Shown here one piece after another: positions 24,395 to 37,939 of a DNA stretch of 64,000 nt. The position numbers and the translations under genes were made by a program. The DNA comes from Whitmania pigra. Lineage: Eukaryota; Annelida; Clitellata; Hirudinida; Haemopidae. A model generated the notes under the pieces. It ran no database searches, was not told where the DNA came from, and saw only the letters and a list, made by a program, of their open reading frames with translations. The DNA lies in assembly GCA_021613335.1 (NCBI GenBank), contig JAJTWR010000205.1:552001-616000 (forward strand). The letters are read 5' to 3'. Position 1 is the first letter of the stretch. Every line of letters starts with the position of its first letter.

Positions 24395-25125
24395 TTTTAT
24401 TTCACTTAACATGACTTTATTTACAAAACCTAGTGAATGATATACTGAGTGAGTGAGTGAGTAAACAAGTATTTGAATTGGCCATGTCTGGTTGAAATAA
24501 ATTTTAATTTATCAAACAACTTTCTTTACCTAATTTACTTACAAATTTATTAATCATAAAAATAAGAGAAACAAAGCTAACAAAAACTGGCAGATTAATA
24601 AATAACTCATGGACCAGCCTTAAGGAAGTGCACGCTTCCGCAAGCAAGCTGGCCCAAAAATATTAATTAATTAATTAATTGAAATAATAATAATAATAAT
24701 AACAAACCTGTCAAATAAACAATTAATCGAGAATACCACAAACAAAGTAAAATTTAAAAGACAATTTAAATAATAAATATAATAATATGAATGGTCCAGT
24801 CTGAATCTGATTTTTGATAGATTTGGTTCTATAGATGTTTTGAGTGTACGAAAAAGTCTCCAAAGGATTTGTTGGAAGGAAGTTCATAGATTATATATTT
24901 GGTTGAGTAAGGTATGATTCAAAACTATTTTTTGATGAAGTAGGAATGTTGCTTGCAATTGACTCATCAATACCAGAGATATATTAATTAAATTTGTTTG
25001 CCACATCCTGAAATTTACCATTAACTAACAGTAATTTAACATTATCGTCAAAAAACAAAGAAATATTTGACGGATTTTGGTGTCCAATTAAAAACCTTAT
25101 TAAACTCCAAATTTTATGCATATTC
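24395..25125. other. Intergenic, no gene seen
   Basis: AT-rich, with short GAGT and AATT runs and a GC-richer palindrome-like patch near 24610-24655 (GGACCAGC...GCTGGCCC). Nothing coding recognised. Confidence 0.5.
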
Positions 25126-26534
25126 TTATATTTAGGCCTTTCTGATCCTGATATTTTGTTTAGGTTTTGATAATTTTGATTGTAATGATAACAATGATGA
25201 TAATACTGTTGATTGGTGCAGATTAATATAGTAGATGATAATTTTGATGACAAAGACTGTTACTGTGATGGTGGTGATGATGATGATTATAATAATTATT
25301 AATTAACTAATTAATAAATAATCGAGCATGTAATCACGAAAGAGTTTCGTTAAAATCCGTTCCGTCACGCATGTTGTGACACCTCTGTTCCGTTAACTTA
25401 TAGGCAATATATTGAGGGGCAGGTTAGCTAATTTTTTGGAAGTATTGGATGATTTGAATTTTAGGAGCTCGTTAGGGCTTATGATGACTCTGAGATTTGA
25501 GTCAAGTTGATGGTTATTGTTAACTGTTTTATTTATTTTTTTTAATTTATTGGTAATCGAGCATGTAATCACCAAATTAGGTCGTTAAAATTTTTAATTT
25601 AATATACTCCACAATATTTTATTATTATAGTTATTATTTTTAATATTATTATTATTATTAATTAATTGATAATCGAATAAATAGATTGCTTCCTTAGAAA
25701 TATTCTGTGTCGTTTAAGACCGCTCCATCAGAGTTGTTGCTGGTTAGTGACACCTCTGTTTTGTTAACTCGTAGGCAATAAATTGAAGGGGCAGTTAATT
25801 CCTCTCGTGTGTGTCATATTATCATTTTTGGGACCTTTTAGATCTTTGCTGATCCTGTTATTTTTCGATGATGGTGATGATGATAATGATGATCCCTTGA
25901 ACAAATGTTGCTGATGGAGACTGATGTGGAAGATGATGATAACCATAGTGGCGACGATGTGCCTGGTGACTGTGATGATGTTATTATTATTATGCTTATT
26001 ATTATTATTATTATTATCGTTTTTATTTTTCAATCTCTTATTAGCACAGCCTAAAGACACCGAACATAATGTTCAAGAAATCCAAATCGTTAATTTGGGC
26101 AACAGGCAGTTCAGAAGATGTTGGTAAATAATATATTCTTCGTTAATATAATTTATATATTTAATATGTAATAATAAAGATAATAATTACATAATATATA
26201 ACAAGGTAACATACAAAAATATCATATTTAATAATAATATATATAATAATATAATATATATTAATAAAAACATATGTATATATAGTTATATATAATATTA
26301 TATTATTATAGTAGTTGTAGTAGCAGTGTTATTGTTATTATTATTATTATTACTTAAATACTAATCGAGAATGCAATCACCAAATAAGTGTTGTTAAAAT
26401 CTGTTCGTCACATGTTTTTGTATGTGACACCTCTGCTTGGATAACTGCTTACACAATAAATTGAGAAATTGAGGAACTGAAGAGATTTCACGATGATAAT
26501 ATTGAGTTTGTTATTTTTGGGGTCCGTTAGGGCG

Positions 26535-26610
26535 GGAATGTCAAATCTAAGGCTCAGAGGGCCAAAATTTAAATCACACTTAATGTTGCCGGCCTCAATG
26601 CAGGGTCAAC
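26535..26610 (+). repeat. Dispersed repeat R2, copy 2 (diverged)
   Basis: Shares GTCAAATCTAAGGCTCAG, GGGCCAAAATTTAAATCACA and CTTAATGTTG with R2 copies 1 and 3. It continues with GGTCAACATTCAACA, which is also found after copy 3. Confidence 0.65.
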
Positions 26611-26673
26611 ATTCAACACGCGGTAAAGCACTTGGTAGGAGCACTTGGAACTTATCATTCCGAGAGCAACCGA

Positions 26674-26873
<200 letters not shown>

Positions 26874-27056
26874 GTTCATTAATATTATCGGTTAATCGAT
26901 AACTTAATCACCAAACGTTATGATCCATTCCATGACACTTGTCGTTGTTTGTGACACCTCTGTTTGGTTAACTTGTTGGCAATAAATTGAGGAGGCACTG
27001 TTGAGGTACACAAATACTTACGAAAAATGCACTTTTTTTTGGACCCGTTGGGGTTG

Positions 27057-27170
27057 AGATTTCAAATTTAATCGCTCAGCGGGCCAAACTCAAATCACAC
27101 TTAAGGTTGGGGGTCGAACAGGAACATGAACTCGGACAGGATCAACATTCAATAAGCAAAAGATCGTCTG
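27057..27170 (+). repeat. Dispersed repeat R2, copy 3
   Basis: Very close to copy 1 over about 60 bp (TTTCAAATTTAATCGCTCAG..GGCCAAACTCAAATC..TTAAGGTTGGGGGTCGAACA). Shares the GGATCAACATTCAA block with copy 2. Confidence 0.8.
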
Positions 27171-27489
27171 CTGTGTTGTTATAACATTTCAACCTCTTTC
27201 ATTCTTCAACGTTCTGCATTCTTTTATTTTTCCGTCGAGGAAGTAAGTTGTTCACCGAAAGACACACTAACGGCAGGGGACACGAGCAACAAATAAAGAC
27301 AATTCCAAAAAAAAATAAAGCGAATTTTAATTGCCTAAACTCTCAAACAAAAAATCCGCACTTATCTCTCGCTATGGTAATTATTATTATTATTATTGAT
27401 ATTGTTAATTTTTGTTTATATTGTTTAAATAATAATCGATATTGTAGTCCCCCCTAAGGTGGGGTTGGGAACAACAGGATTCGATGGGG

Positions 27490-27925
27490 TTTCCCCTAAA
27501 ATATCTCAATATTTCTGTCTGAATGCACCTTTCCACTTGGAACTATCGATCATTAATTAAGTGATAATAATAATAACAATAATAAAGTTAATAATAATAA
27601 TATTATTATTAATAATCATCATCAACAATATTACCATCAGAGTCACCATATTCATAAACGCTGCCATCATCACCTTCCGCATTAATTACCACCATCACTA
27701 TCAACGACAAAATTCCCAGAGTCGACAAATGCCTTAACAGGTCCCAAAAATCTGAAGTGGATTTCCATTCCGTACTTCAATAAACCCAGCGTGCTCTCAT
27801 CCGAATTTATTGCCTACAATTTAACAAAACAGAGGTGTCACACACAACATAGAATGCTGCTAAGGGTCCAATCCACTCATTCGACGATTACATGCTCGAT
27901 TATTAATTAGTAATAAAATAATTTA
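27490..27925 (-). repeat. Dispersed repeat R1, inverted copy
   Basis: On the minus strand it reads TAATCGAGCATGTAATCGTC, GTGTGACACCTCTGTTTTGT and GTAGGCAATAAATT, then a GAT/ATT-rich tail. It has the same polarity as the copy at 18120-18425, so inverted copies mark the outer edges of the repeat-inhibitor-repeat region. Confidence 0.7.
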
Positions 27926-27929
27926 AACA

Positions 27930-28730
27930 ATATTCATCATTGTAATTGTACTTCATTTATATAGCATGTGCATTTCTACACATAACGTCAGAGGCGCTAT
28001 TGGTAATTATTTATATACAGCTCCTTCTCAAGGGCGCTTTTGGCAGTGCAGGCTGGGTTTCGAACAAGACACATTACGACCGTAACAGTCATCGACATCA
28101 CCTCATCGAAGCTATTTTTAAATCCATTTGACGGTTTATTCATAAAATGCTGCGACGTATGCTCTAAAAATGAATGAACGAACGAACGAACGAACGAATG
28201 AATGAAAAATCATGTTTGCGATCCTTTGGAAAAGTTCATGTCACTGCGAGATGAGCCTAAGACGATGCAAGAACTGAGTTTGATTTGCAAGCCTTCATCT
28301 GGTAAAACCCATTCATTCATCCACCCATACACTCACCCATCCATACATTCATTCATCCGTGCATTCATTCACTCACCCATCCATTCCAAGTCCACGACGG
28401 TCTCTAGAGAATTCATCTCTCAATTAAAACTAACTGAAAAACGTCCAGCAGCGAGACTAGGTGGGAAAACACTTTGACCTCGCACTCACAACCACACGGA
28501 GACACTACTCCCCACTGAAAGGTGACTTCGGTTTTGCACCTGAATTGCCTTGAAATTCGACGCTGAAGACGACGACGACAACGACGACAGAAACGAGGTC
28601 GACACGTGTCGCGACTGACTGAAAACGCACATTCTACGACAAGTCGACTACATCATTCATCGTATCAGTTGCTTGCTAGGCTTCGAAATGTCAATACAGA
28701 GTTTTTTAAACACAGCGCTTCACCACCACC

Positions 28731-28764
<34 letters not shown>

Positions 28765-30304
28765 GCAGCAGAAACAATACCATTATCATTACCGACATTA
28801 GCGACAACAACATTAATAGTTAACGATAAGAACGCCATCATCATCATCCTCATCAACAACAACAACAACAACAACAACAACACAAGAAACAAAGTCAGGC
28901 TGAACATGTTCAAAATACAAAAATCTTTTCCACTTTTAAAGAGACTCCATCAACTCGACCTCACACAAAGTCACAACAAAGGAACTAGTAATAATAATAA
29001 TTATTAATTCTAATTAATAATAAAACTGATTATAATAATTAATGACGATGACACTCAACTAGCAGCAACAGCTAATTGACGCTGTCAAAAAAAAACAACA
29101 AAAACAACAATCCCACAATTCAGTCAATGCACGGCCAGCAGAGCAAAGGAGTGAATGAATGAATGAATTGATGAATGAATGAATGAATCAGTGAATTAAC
29201 AAATGAATAAATGAATGAATTGATGGATGAATTGATGAATGGATGGATGAATGAATGAATTGATGAATGGTTAGTAAAAAAACCCGACAGAACTAGCACC
29301 GCGCAGTTCAGCGTCCTATCTACAAACAACGGCAACAACAACAACAGAAGAAGTAAAAGTCGTCTGAGCGCGATTCTCTAAAGCACGCGTTGACCCCTGA
29401 GGGGTTAAAGTTGAAAGTTCAAACGAAAAAGTTCACAAAAAAAAAATAAGGATTAAGACGCGGAAAACTTAAGCGCGGGAAAAAGAGGAGACTAGTAGCG
29501 GAGTATTTGTTATTTATCGTCAATCCATGATGAGAGATGAGATGATGACGATGACATGAGTACAACATGGAGATGATGATTATGACGATGATGAATCTAG
29601 GATTGGAAAGAAATTGAGAGACAGTAAAACATGATCAGAATAATGAATACATTATATAATTGTTTTTCTGTCAAAATGTAAGAATGAATCTTTTCTTCAA
29701 CTTCATCATCATCATCATCATCATCTACAACGAAGTGATTACAAGAGATGGACAAATAACATACAACATACAACATACAGCAGCAACAACAACAACAACA
29801 AAAGCATCAAACACACAACAGCAACAACGACAAGAGCAGATTATACTCACACAGGAAATATCATCGGCATTATTATCAGACCCGTATTAAATGAGCTCTG
29901 TGACTGTCCAAAGTTGCCAAACATGACGACAATGAGTACAACACCAATATTATTAATTATTATGATTAGTAATTATAAAATATAATAATAATAACGATAA
30001 TAATAATAATAATAATAATAACGATAATTATGGCTAAAGGTCTACTACACCATCGCGATTATAACTATAATTATTATAAACGTCGCAACGCGATGCAGAC
30101 GACGACGACAGTAAAAAAAAAGTAGTTATAGTCGTTGATGCCAACAAGACAGCGTTCCCTGACGGCGCCAAAGAGCATCTCTAAAGCAGAGTTCGGGTCG
30201 ACAGGTGGATGAGAAAGTCGGCAGTGAGTGGTGGCGTTTCTAGTTTTTATGGCGACAAGCGACGTTTGCAGCTCTGGCGGTCGCTGTGGTAAGTCTTGGC
30301 TGAC
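27930..30304. other. Intergenic region and probable Trio 3' UTR
   Basis: No supported gene. Holds AATG/ATTC-type tetranucleotide tracts (28175-28205, 28310-28385, 29150-29270), an (ACA)n tract (28729-28760, 28853-28880) and small open frames of low complexity. The part adjoining 30305 is downstream of the Trio stop codon on the minus strand and is probably its 3' UTR; the polyadenylation site is not resolved. Confidence 0.5.
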
Positions 30305-30540
30305 TCAGGTGGATAGCTGCTGCTTCTTGGCAGGAGAAGTTGTCGTCGCCGTCGATGTTGTCGTCGCCGTCGGGTTCAACTGGTGCTGTTGCCGCTGCTG
30401 TTGTTGTTGTTGTTTGGCATCCGAGTCTTCAGTGACTGGGAAAAGTAAAGAGATACCAGAGATGACAGGCTGAGATGGCATCATATTATGATGATGATGG
30501 TGGTGGTGATGATGGTAATTGTTTGGTGACTGCAAGTGGA

Positions 30541-30577
<37 letters not shown>

Positions 30578-30616
30578 GATGATGATGATGGTAATTGTTT
30601 GGTGACTGCAAGTGGA

Positions 30617-30668
<52 letters not shown>

Positions 30669-30780
30669 GTAATTGTTTGGTGACCATAGATGTCGATGAT
30701 GGAGATGGTGGTAGCTGTGATGATGACGACGACGATGACCAATTGAGGATGTTATGATGTGGTGGTGATGAAGTGAGGGC

Positions 30781-30831
<51 letters not shown>

Positions 30832-31003
30832 CCAACCATGGAGGGGCATGCCACCGTTTGGAACTTTGTCTGAGGAAGACTGCTGTTTGTAGAATAAAAA
30901 TTAAAAAATAAAAACCAATTTAGAAATTAAAAATCCATTTAAGACAAATAGGCAATTGCAATCATAACCAAATTAATAATTAATTTACAACCACTATCAC
31001 AAG

Positions 31004-31054
<51 letters not shown>

Positions 31055-31464
31055 GACTCACGTTAGGATCACAAGGGGAGGGGTGCCTGTGGATGAGTGC
31101 CGAGTAGTCGTACGAGTTGCAAGCGGCAGACGACTGCAACGACGAGGTATTCGAACGTGAACTTGCGATGATGTCAGTGGTTAGAGTAGCGATGATGGCG
31201 TTGTTAATGAAGAAGATGATAATGACAATTAAAAAGATGATGATGATGATGAAGATAATGAAGAAGAAGATGATGATGATGATGATGACTCACCGAGTCC
31301 GAGTTGATCCTCAGCTGCACGAGACTCTCGAGCTCCTGAACGGCATCCGGATGATGGCCGGTACTTCCCTCGGACCATTTCTGTCGTCCGACAAGCGTAA
31401 AGCGATTGTTGTCATCATGATCCTTACCATCGCCATCATCATCACCACCCCCCTCGTTATCACT

Positions 31465-31514
<50 letters not shown>

Positions 31515-33007
31515 CCTTATTATCATCAATGCAATATCTGAACTCACAGAAACAGGTGGCAGTTTGGTCTGTATGGTCCTAATCTGAACCATGGGTGGAG
31601 GGAGGTCAGTACCTGGTGGGGGGAAAACGTCGGGTGTTGCCGAGGAGGAGGAGGAGCAGGAAGCTAGGGAGGTGTCAAGAATGAGCTTGTGCTGTTGTGA
31701 TGGAGGAGATGCAGATGCTTCCTGATGATGATGACGATGATGATGATGATATTAATAATTGGTAAGACCAATGTAAACAACAACAACAACAATGATGATG
31801 GTAATAGCATAAATAAAATTAATTAATAATTAATCGATTTCTTAAAACACTATATTATAATTTAACGACTTAACTTATAAACGAAACATCGAGCCAAACT
31901 AACAGCAGGCAGGTTTGCATAGAAGAGACTGTTAGACTTCTCAAACCCGAGGCTTTTCCCAGAGACTGCGGGGGACATTTTGCCCCCAACTGAGACGAGG
32001 GTCGCGACCTCGGAGCCCCTTTCGCCGGCCACGATGCCCTTCTCCAGCTTACCCTGACTGAGGCGACGAACGGGATTGAGCCATTTCCTGGAATTTTAGG
32101 ATGATCGGTTTGTTTTGGCTCTTAATATTTTTGTCTAGAATGTGTTTGATTGATCGACACTGGATTGTAATCGATATAAAAATTATTAGATGAAAATTTT
32201 ATCGATATAAATATTATATGAAATGTAATAAAGAAAATAATAGCTTAATTAATAAATACATAATAACAGCAAAAACAATGATAATAATAATAATAAGTTT
32301 ATAATAGCCTCAACTTCCAACCTGAAGTTCGTCTTCTGCCTCTGGGAGTTTCCATCTAATCCTTCTCCATCTCCGAGAAGTTCTGAATCGCAATTGGTTG
32401 AAATTTTGCAAATTACTTTTATATTAATATTAATTAAATATGAAAATAATTTGACTATAATACCCTGAGTATTTAATAATAATAATATTATTATTATTAT
32501 TACTAATGTTATTACCACTAGTAGTAATAGTAGCAATATAATTAAGAAAACCCTACCCTCTTGTTCCTGATTGGCCGATGCCCTCTTTGGACTTCCACCC
32601 ATGGGGTCGTGGATCCTGCGGACGACCGAAAGGTCATCCCCGCTGGCCTCGAGGGACTCACTGCAAGCGGCAGACATCGAGTCGTCTGCCAGGGTTGAGA
32701 TCTCCGTTGAGCTCTGATTGGATTAAGTTAAAGCCAGATTGAAAAGCCGAGTACCAATTTTAATAATAATAGTTATAATAACATTTATAACAATAACAAT
32801 AATAATAATAATGAGATTAATAATAATAATTCTCTATCCACCATATCCACCTTGGTCTGAGCAAGGGACAGCCTCGAGCCACTGTTATTACTGCTGCTGC
32901 TGTCCGTGGTGGCAATACTGAGGTTGATGGAGGCCGTGGATCCTGCCTGAGGGAGGGACGAAGGTTCGAGGGAGAGTTCCTCGAGGGACGTGTCGTCGTC
33001 CATGTTT
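30305..33007 (-). other. TRIO: Trio C-terminal tail without SH3
   Basis: Nine exons after the PH domain encode low-complexity, Ser-rich sequence. The only block I can match to vertebrate Trio is [18 protein letters not shown] (exon 32087-31904); vertebrate Trio has RKWLTSPVRRLSSGK downstream of its SH3. Nothing resembling an SH3 is seen in exons or in the short introns between PH and this block. The protein ends with a Gln-rich and Thr/Ser-rich segment, then KKQQLST and a TGA at 30305-30307. The last acceptor (TTTTCCCAG before 30435) was chosen because it alone keeps phase. Confidence 0.8.
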
Positions 33008-33763
33008 CTATGGAAACGGAAAGGTAATAAATGTAATATGTGTATTGTTATGTTACTATTTCCTATATAATTTATAAGGTTTATGTAATTTGCAAATTGT
33101 TATAAATTTTATTACATGATATAATTGTATATAACTAATTATTTAATTAATGATTCAAGATATCCATCTATTTTATGCTAATCGAGTAGTAAAGTAGTAA
33201 AAGTAAATTTATAAAAAATAATAATAATAAACAACAGTAGAAATAAATCCACAATGTCGCATCAGAGTTAAAGCAAAAAAAAAATCATTTTACACCGCAG
33301 ACCTGCTACCCCTGTTGGGGACGGCCGCCTTGGGGGGAGGTGGTGGAACCCTGAGGGATGGCACCTTGCCCAGGGAGTCGTTGAGCGAGGGGGGAATGTA
33401 AAGCAGACGCTCCTGGATCAACTCCCTCAGTCTCTTTACCCAGAGCTGCTTCATCTCCAGATTGGCTGCCTGTTCATAATAAATTAATAAATTATGATAA
33501 TTGGCTCTCTATTGAGGTTAAGAAAATAAAAAAACTATTCATTTTCAAGGCCATCAATCATTGAATAATAATAATAAATAAATAAATAAAATCATAATTA
33601 ATTGCAGATGATAACGATGATGATGATAATGATACTCACTCTCATGATGACCTTGTAGTCCGAGGTCGGGGCCACAGTGCCTGCCCAGAGAGCCATCTTG
33701 CAAGCATCTCCTTCTATGTGCTCTGTCACTCCTATCTCATTCATCTGCATTTTTGAATGAATG

Positions 33764-33797
<34 letters not shown>

Positions 33798-36700
33798 ACA
33801 ATAACGACAATTGTAATGATATGGTAATGGTTGTAATAATGTAGTAAAAGTTTAAAAATGTAGCAATGCTAGCTCTTACTGTTGTTGGATTCATCAGTCA
33901 ATCAATGCGACGAATTAATCAATGCGATGAATCAATCAAACCACAATGCAATGAATCAACCAACGAAATCAATCCATAATACAATCAATCAATCGATCAT
34001 TCAACCAACCATGAGCTTGAACTTGTATATGTACTTGGACTTTCCAGTGCTGTCCTTGACCTCCTTGCTGAAAAGCAGACACATGTCGAACAGGAACAGC
34101 CTCCTATCCCTGCCCTTCTTGATCAGCTGCTTCGGGTCCCAAACCGTGAACATGTCCTGCAGTAGCACCTCGCCCAGTGCTTCCAGGTTGCCCTGGGATG
34201 GTGATTATGATTATGATTATTGTGATGATGATGATGAACAAGATGATGATGATGATGATGATGATTGTGAACAAGATAATGATTGATAAAGATGATGGCG
34301 ATTGTGAGCTTAGTGGTGATGGTAATAATGACAGTGACGGTCATCAAGATGATGATGATGATGATGTTCCTAAACAAGGTGATGATAATGATTGATAAAG
34401 ATGATGGCGATTTTGGCCACAGTGGTGGTGGTAATGATGTTCAAGATGGTGATGATGATGGCAATGAAGATGGTTATGGTGCTGTTAATGAAGTTTGAAA
34501 TGATGATGAAGGCACTGGCATTGATGCAACTGAGACTGAGATGAAATATCGTAAGGTGATACAAACTCTTCGAAGCAAACATTCAGAGATACAAAGAGCG
34601 AACCAGTCGAACTCACATCGTATCCCTCGAGCATGGAAAGGTGCATCGCGTCGTTTGCCTTCTTCGGAACGTTCAGCATCACCTCCAGTCCATCCTGGTC
34701 ATCGAGAAAAATCATTAATCGGGCATTAAATCGAAAGTAAAAAGATATGCCGGTCAATTAATCAAAAGTATAATAAATATTTAATATTTAACAAAAATAT
34801 GTAAAAAAATGATAAATTATAAATTGTAAAGTCTGTCCACTTTCAGATTCAATCTGCCATTCACTACCATTACCAATTACATTGCCACCATCATTACCAC
34901 TAATATCATCATTATCATCGTTACTACAAATAGCATCCCTATCATAACCACCAATAGCATCATCATCCCTATCATAACCACCAATAGCATCATCATCCCT
35001 ATCATCACCACCAATAGCATCATCATCACTATCATAACCACCAACAGCATCATCATCCCTATCATAACCACCAATAGCATCATCATCACTATCATCACCT
35101 CACCTTGATTTCACCCTGTCCCTCGTTGCAGCAGCTCATGAGATCCTTGAGCAGCAGTTGGTACTTGGTGATGCGTTGCACCGGTTTGATGAGGTACGAG
35201 GAGATGGGGCCCGGCAGGGAGTGCCTCCTCTGAACCTCGTCAAAGAAGGACCCCCCGTGGGCCACCAGGAGTTGGTTGGAGTCGGGTTTGTTCTTGCAGT
35301 AGCGCACGTAGATGGAGAACCGGTCGGCCTGATGGGATGGAGACATTGGGTGTTGTGATGTCGTTTGTTTGTGTTATGTTCATGTTACATCATTTGTTGT
35401 TGTTGTTGTTTACAAAATATATTTACAAACTGCATATTTGTTGTTACTGTTGTTTGTGTTTTAACTATTATTATAATTGCCATTACTACTATTACCATTA
35501 TTATTAATATTCATTACTATTTATTAACTATTAATTAATGATTATCTCAGAACTTCAACGACAAGACAGACGAGACAAAACGTACCCAAGTGACGAAGCA
35601 ATGTCCGACATCTTCGGGCAGACTCTCATACTTCTCCAACTCTTTCAGGAAGACACTGTTACGAACAATTCAATGGTGGAGATGATTAGCATAAAATATT
35701 CACTTTTAATATTAATTAATTAATGCAATTTATCAACATAGGAGAGAACTCAAAAAGTAGTAAATAGTTAAAATTATTAGATTATTATTATTTTTAATAC
35801 ATTAAATTATTATTAAAGTAAAATTCATCATAATTATTTATTTTTTCGTAATGATGTCAAACTATGTGTTGGTGAACAATAATAAATTGTATAATAATAA
35901 CAATAATAATAATAATAACAATAATAATAATAATAACAATAATAATAATAACAATAATAATAATAACAATAATAATAATAATAATAAATAAATTGATAAT
36001 CGTCCCCAACGAACTTTCTGTGAAAGTCATGGATCTCCTCCATGTTGCCGAAGACAATGTCGTGTTTGTCCGCGATGCCAGGAGGGAGGATGGAGTGATT
36101 GGCGGTGTTGAGCATTTCCTTCATGTAGCACTGCATGAGCGGGTGAATTAAAAGATGAATTAAACAAGCATTGACGGAGGAATGGCATGGACGGGTGAAT
36201 TAAAAGATGAATTAAACAAGCATTGACGGAGGAATGGCCGATTTAGTGCATTGAAAACAAATAAACAATCGAGTTCACCCTGATGCATGTTTCCAGGTCG
36301 TTCACGTAGGCTCTTTCCGTCTGCAGCAGTTCAGCCATGATGTACCTGGTGGGGAGTTATTGATTAATAATTCATTGATTTGCTTGATGAACATGAATAA
36401 TTTTTAATAAGCCTTGAAAATCATGATAATTGACTAATTTCAATTATATTATTATTATTTCAGTAATTTTGTCAGCAATGACCTAGCATGAAAGAAACAT
36501 CACTGTCATCAAGACTTACTCCTTCTACGTTACCATTGCTGCGTTACCACCACAACCATCATCATCATCATCACCATGACCACAAATGATTATGACTCAC
36601 TCCTTCTTCTTCTGCGACCTCCTTTTCTCGTTCTGCATCGACTTTGTCGTCTGCTGAAGTTTGTCCTCGAGTATGTTGTCCATAGACTTGTCGCCCTTTT

Positions 36701-37698
36701 CTGACTGCAATTATAATATGATAATGAGGCTCTGCACGGAGTAGTAATAATGATTATAATATGCTAATCACATTCTGCTTGTTTTCCATTCCCGTGGATA
36801 TTAATCACCGTCATAATTACATCCTTAAAGGGAGAACGAAAGACAATAAACAAAAGATGGCAATTAGCATACGCTGAAAACGTGACTTGACAATAACAGT
36901 TAGTATTTCAGTAAAAAAAAACCACTTAGTCACCACTATCATCATCATCGTCGTCGTCATCATCATCATCATTATCATCGATACCTCGCTCGTATCCTGA
37001 GTGTATCCGAGCAGTCCCTCGAGCCTTGCCATGCACTTTTCCATTCGTGCGGAGAAGTCCTTGTACCTCCTGTCGACGGCACCGACCCAGGACTTGATGT
37101 TCGACGCGTGCGCGTGACCCTTCTCCACGAGGCTGTCGGCCAATTGAATGAGCAGGCAGACCTTCTCGCGGGTCTCCTTGGCACTGAGCTTGAACTCGTC
37201 GTGTTCCTTCAGCAGCTTCTCCGTCTCCTCCGGATTGCGACCGGCGTGCGTGTGCGTGCTGAGGTAGAGCTCGCCCGTGTCGTGGATCCACTCGATGGCT
37301 TGTTTGGCGCTGTACTCGAAGTTGACGTACTGGTTGCACTGGTCGAGCTTCTTCTTGCGGTCCGTCCAGAACTCCAGGACGGTGTTCTCCTGTCTGTGGA
37401 GGTGCTCCAGGGTGGCCTTGACCTGGATCTCGGGGTTCCTGGTCACCTGCATGCCCAGGGTGTGAACGCACCGGTGGACATAGCGGATGAAAATCTCGGC
37501 CGTTCGCCTGGCCAGGGTGCAAGCCTTGAGGAAGGCCTCCTTCTGCTCCTGGTGCTTCTTGACTTGCTGCTCGATGTACGCGACTTTGTTCTCGACGGAC
37601 GTCGCCTTCTCCGTGTTGCACCAGTCCTCGTCGCGACGGTACTCGCGCTCCAAACTCTCCAGCACCGAACAGACCTGAAGACATCGAGGAGATTAGTC

Positions 37699-37746
<48 letters not shown>

Positions 37747-37897
37747 TATCATACCTCAATGCATTCCTACCACTTGAACCAAAAATATCATTATCATTCC
37801 ACCCAGCTCCGGCAGATGTCATCCTCAATCCTACCATCACCACCACTATCATTGTAATCATCATCATCATCTCCACCACCATTACAATAATCATTAC

Positions 37898-37939
<42 letters not shown>

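Larger units (their letters stand above)
33303..36345 (-). other. TRIO: Trio GEF1 catalytic module (DH-PH)
   Basis: The DH domain starts [20 protein letters not shown] (conserved region 1), runs through [14 protein letters not shown] and [20 protein letters not shown] (region 2) and [11 protein letters not shown], to [20 protein letters not shown] (region 3). It ends [20 protein letters not shown]. The PH domain follows: [64 protein letters not shown] and [17 protein letters not shown]. All catalytic helices look intact. It is far closer to Trio/Kalirin GEF1 than GEF2, so Rac/RhoG specificity is the expectation. Confidence 0.92.

Noticed and set aside
28202..28477. 91-codon plus-strand frame (MKNHVCDPLEKF...)
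   Set aside because: The second half is a CATTCATCCACCCA repeat and the first half matches nothing I know. No splice or promoter evidence.
30510..30835. CRISPR-like regular repeats
   Set aside because: Eukaryotic intronic microsatellite with a repeated spacer. There are no unique spacers between fixed repeats and no cas genes, and the host is an animal.
36926..37684. A 252-codon minus-strand frame and a 249-codon plus-strand frame over the Trio spectrin region
   Set aside because: Shadows of the GC-rich 690-nt Trio exon. Only the frame giving [15 protein letters not shown] and [10 protein letters not shown] matches the family.
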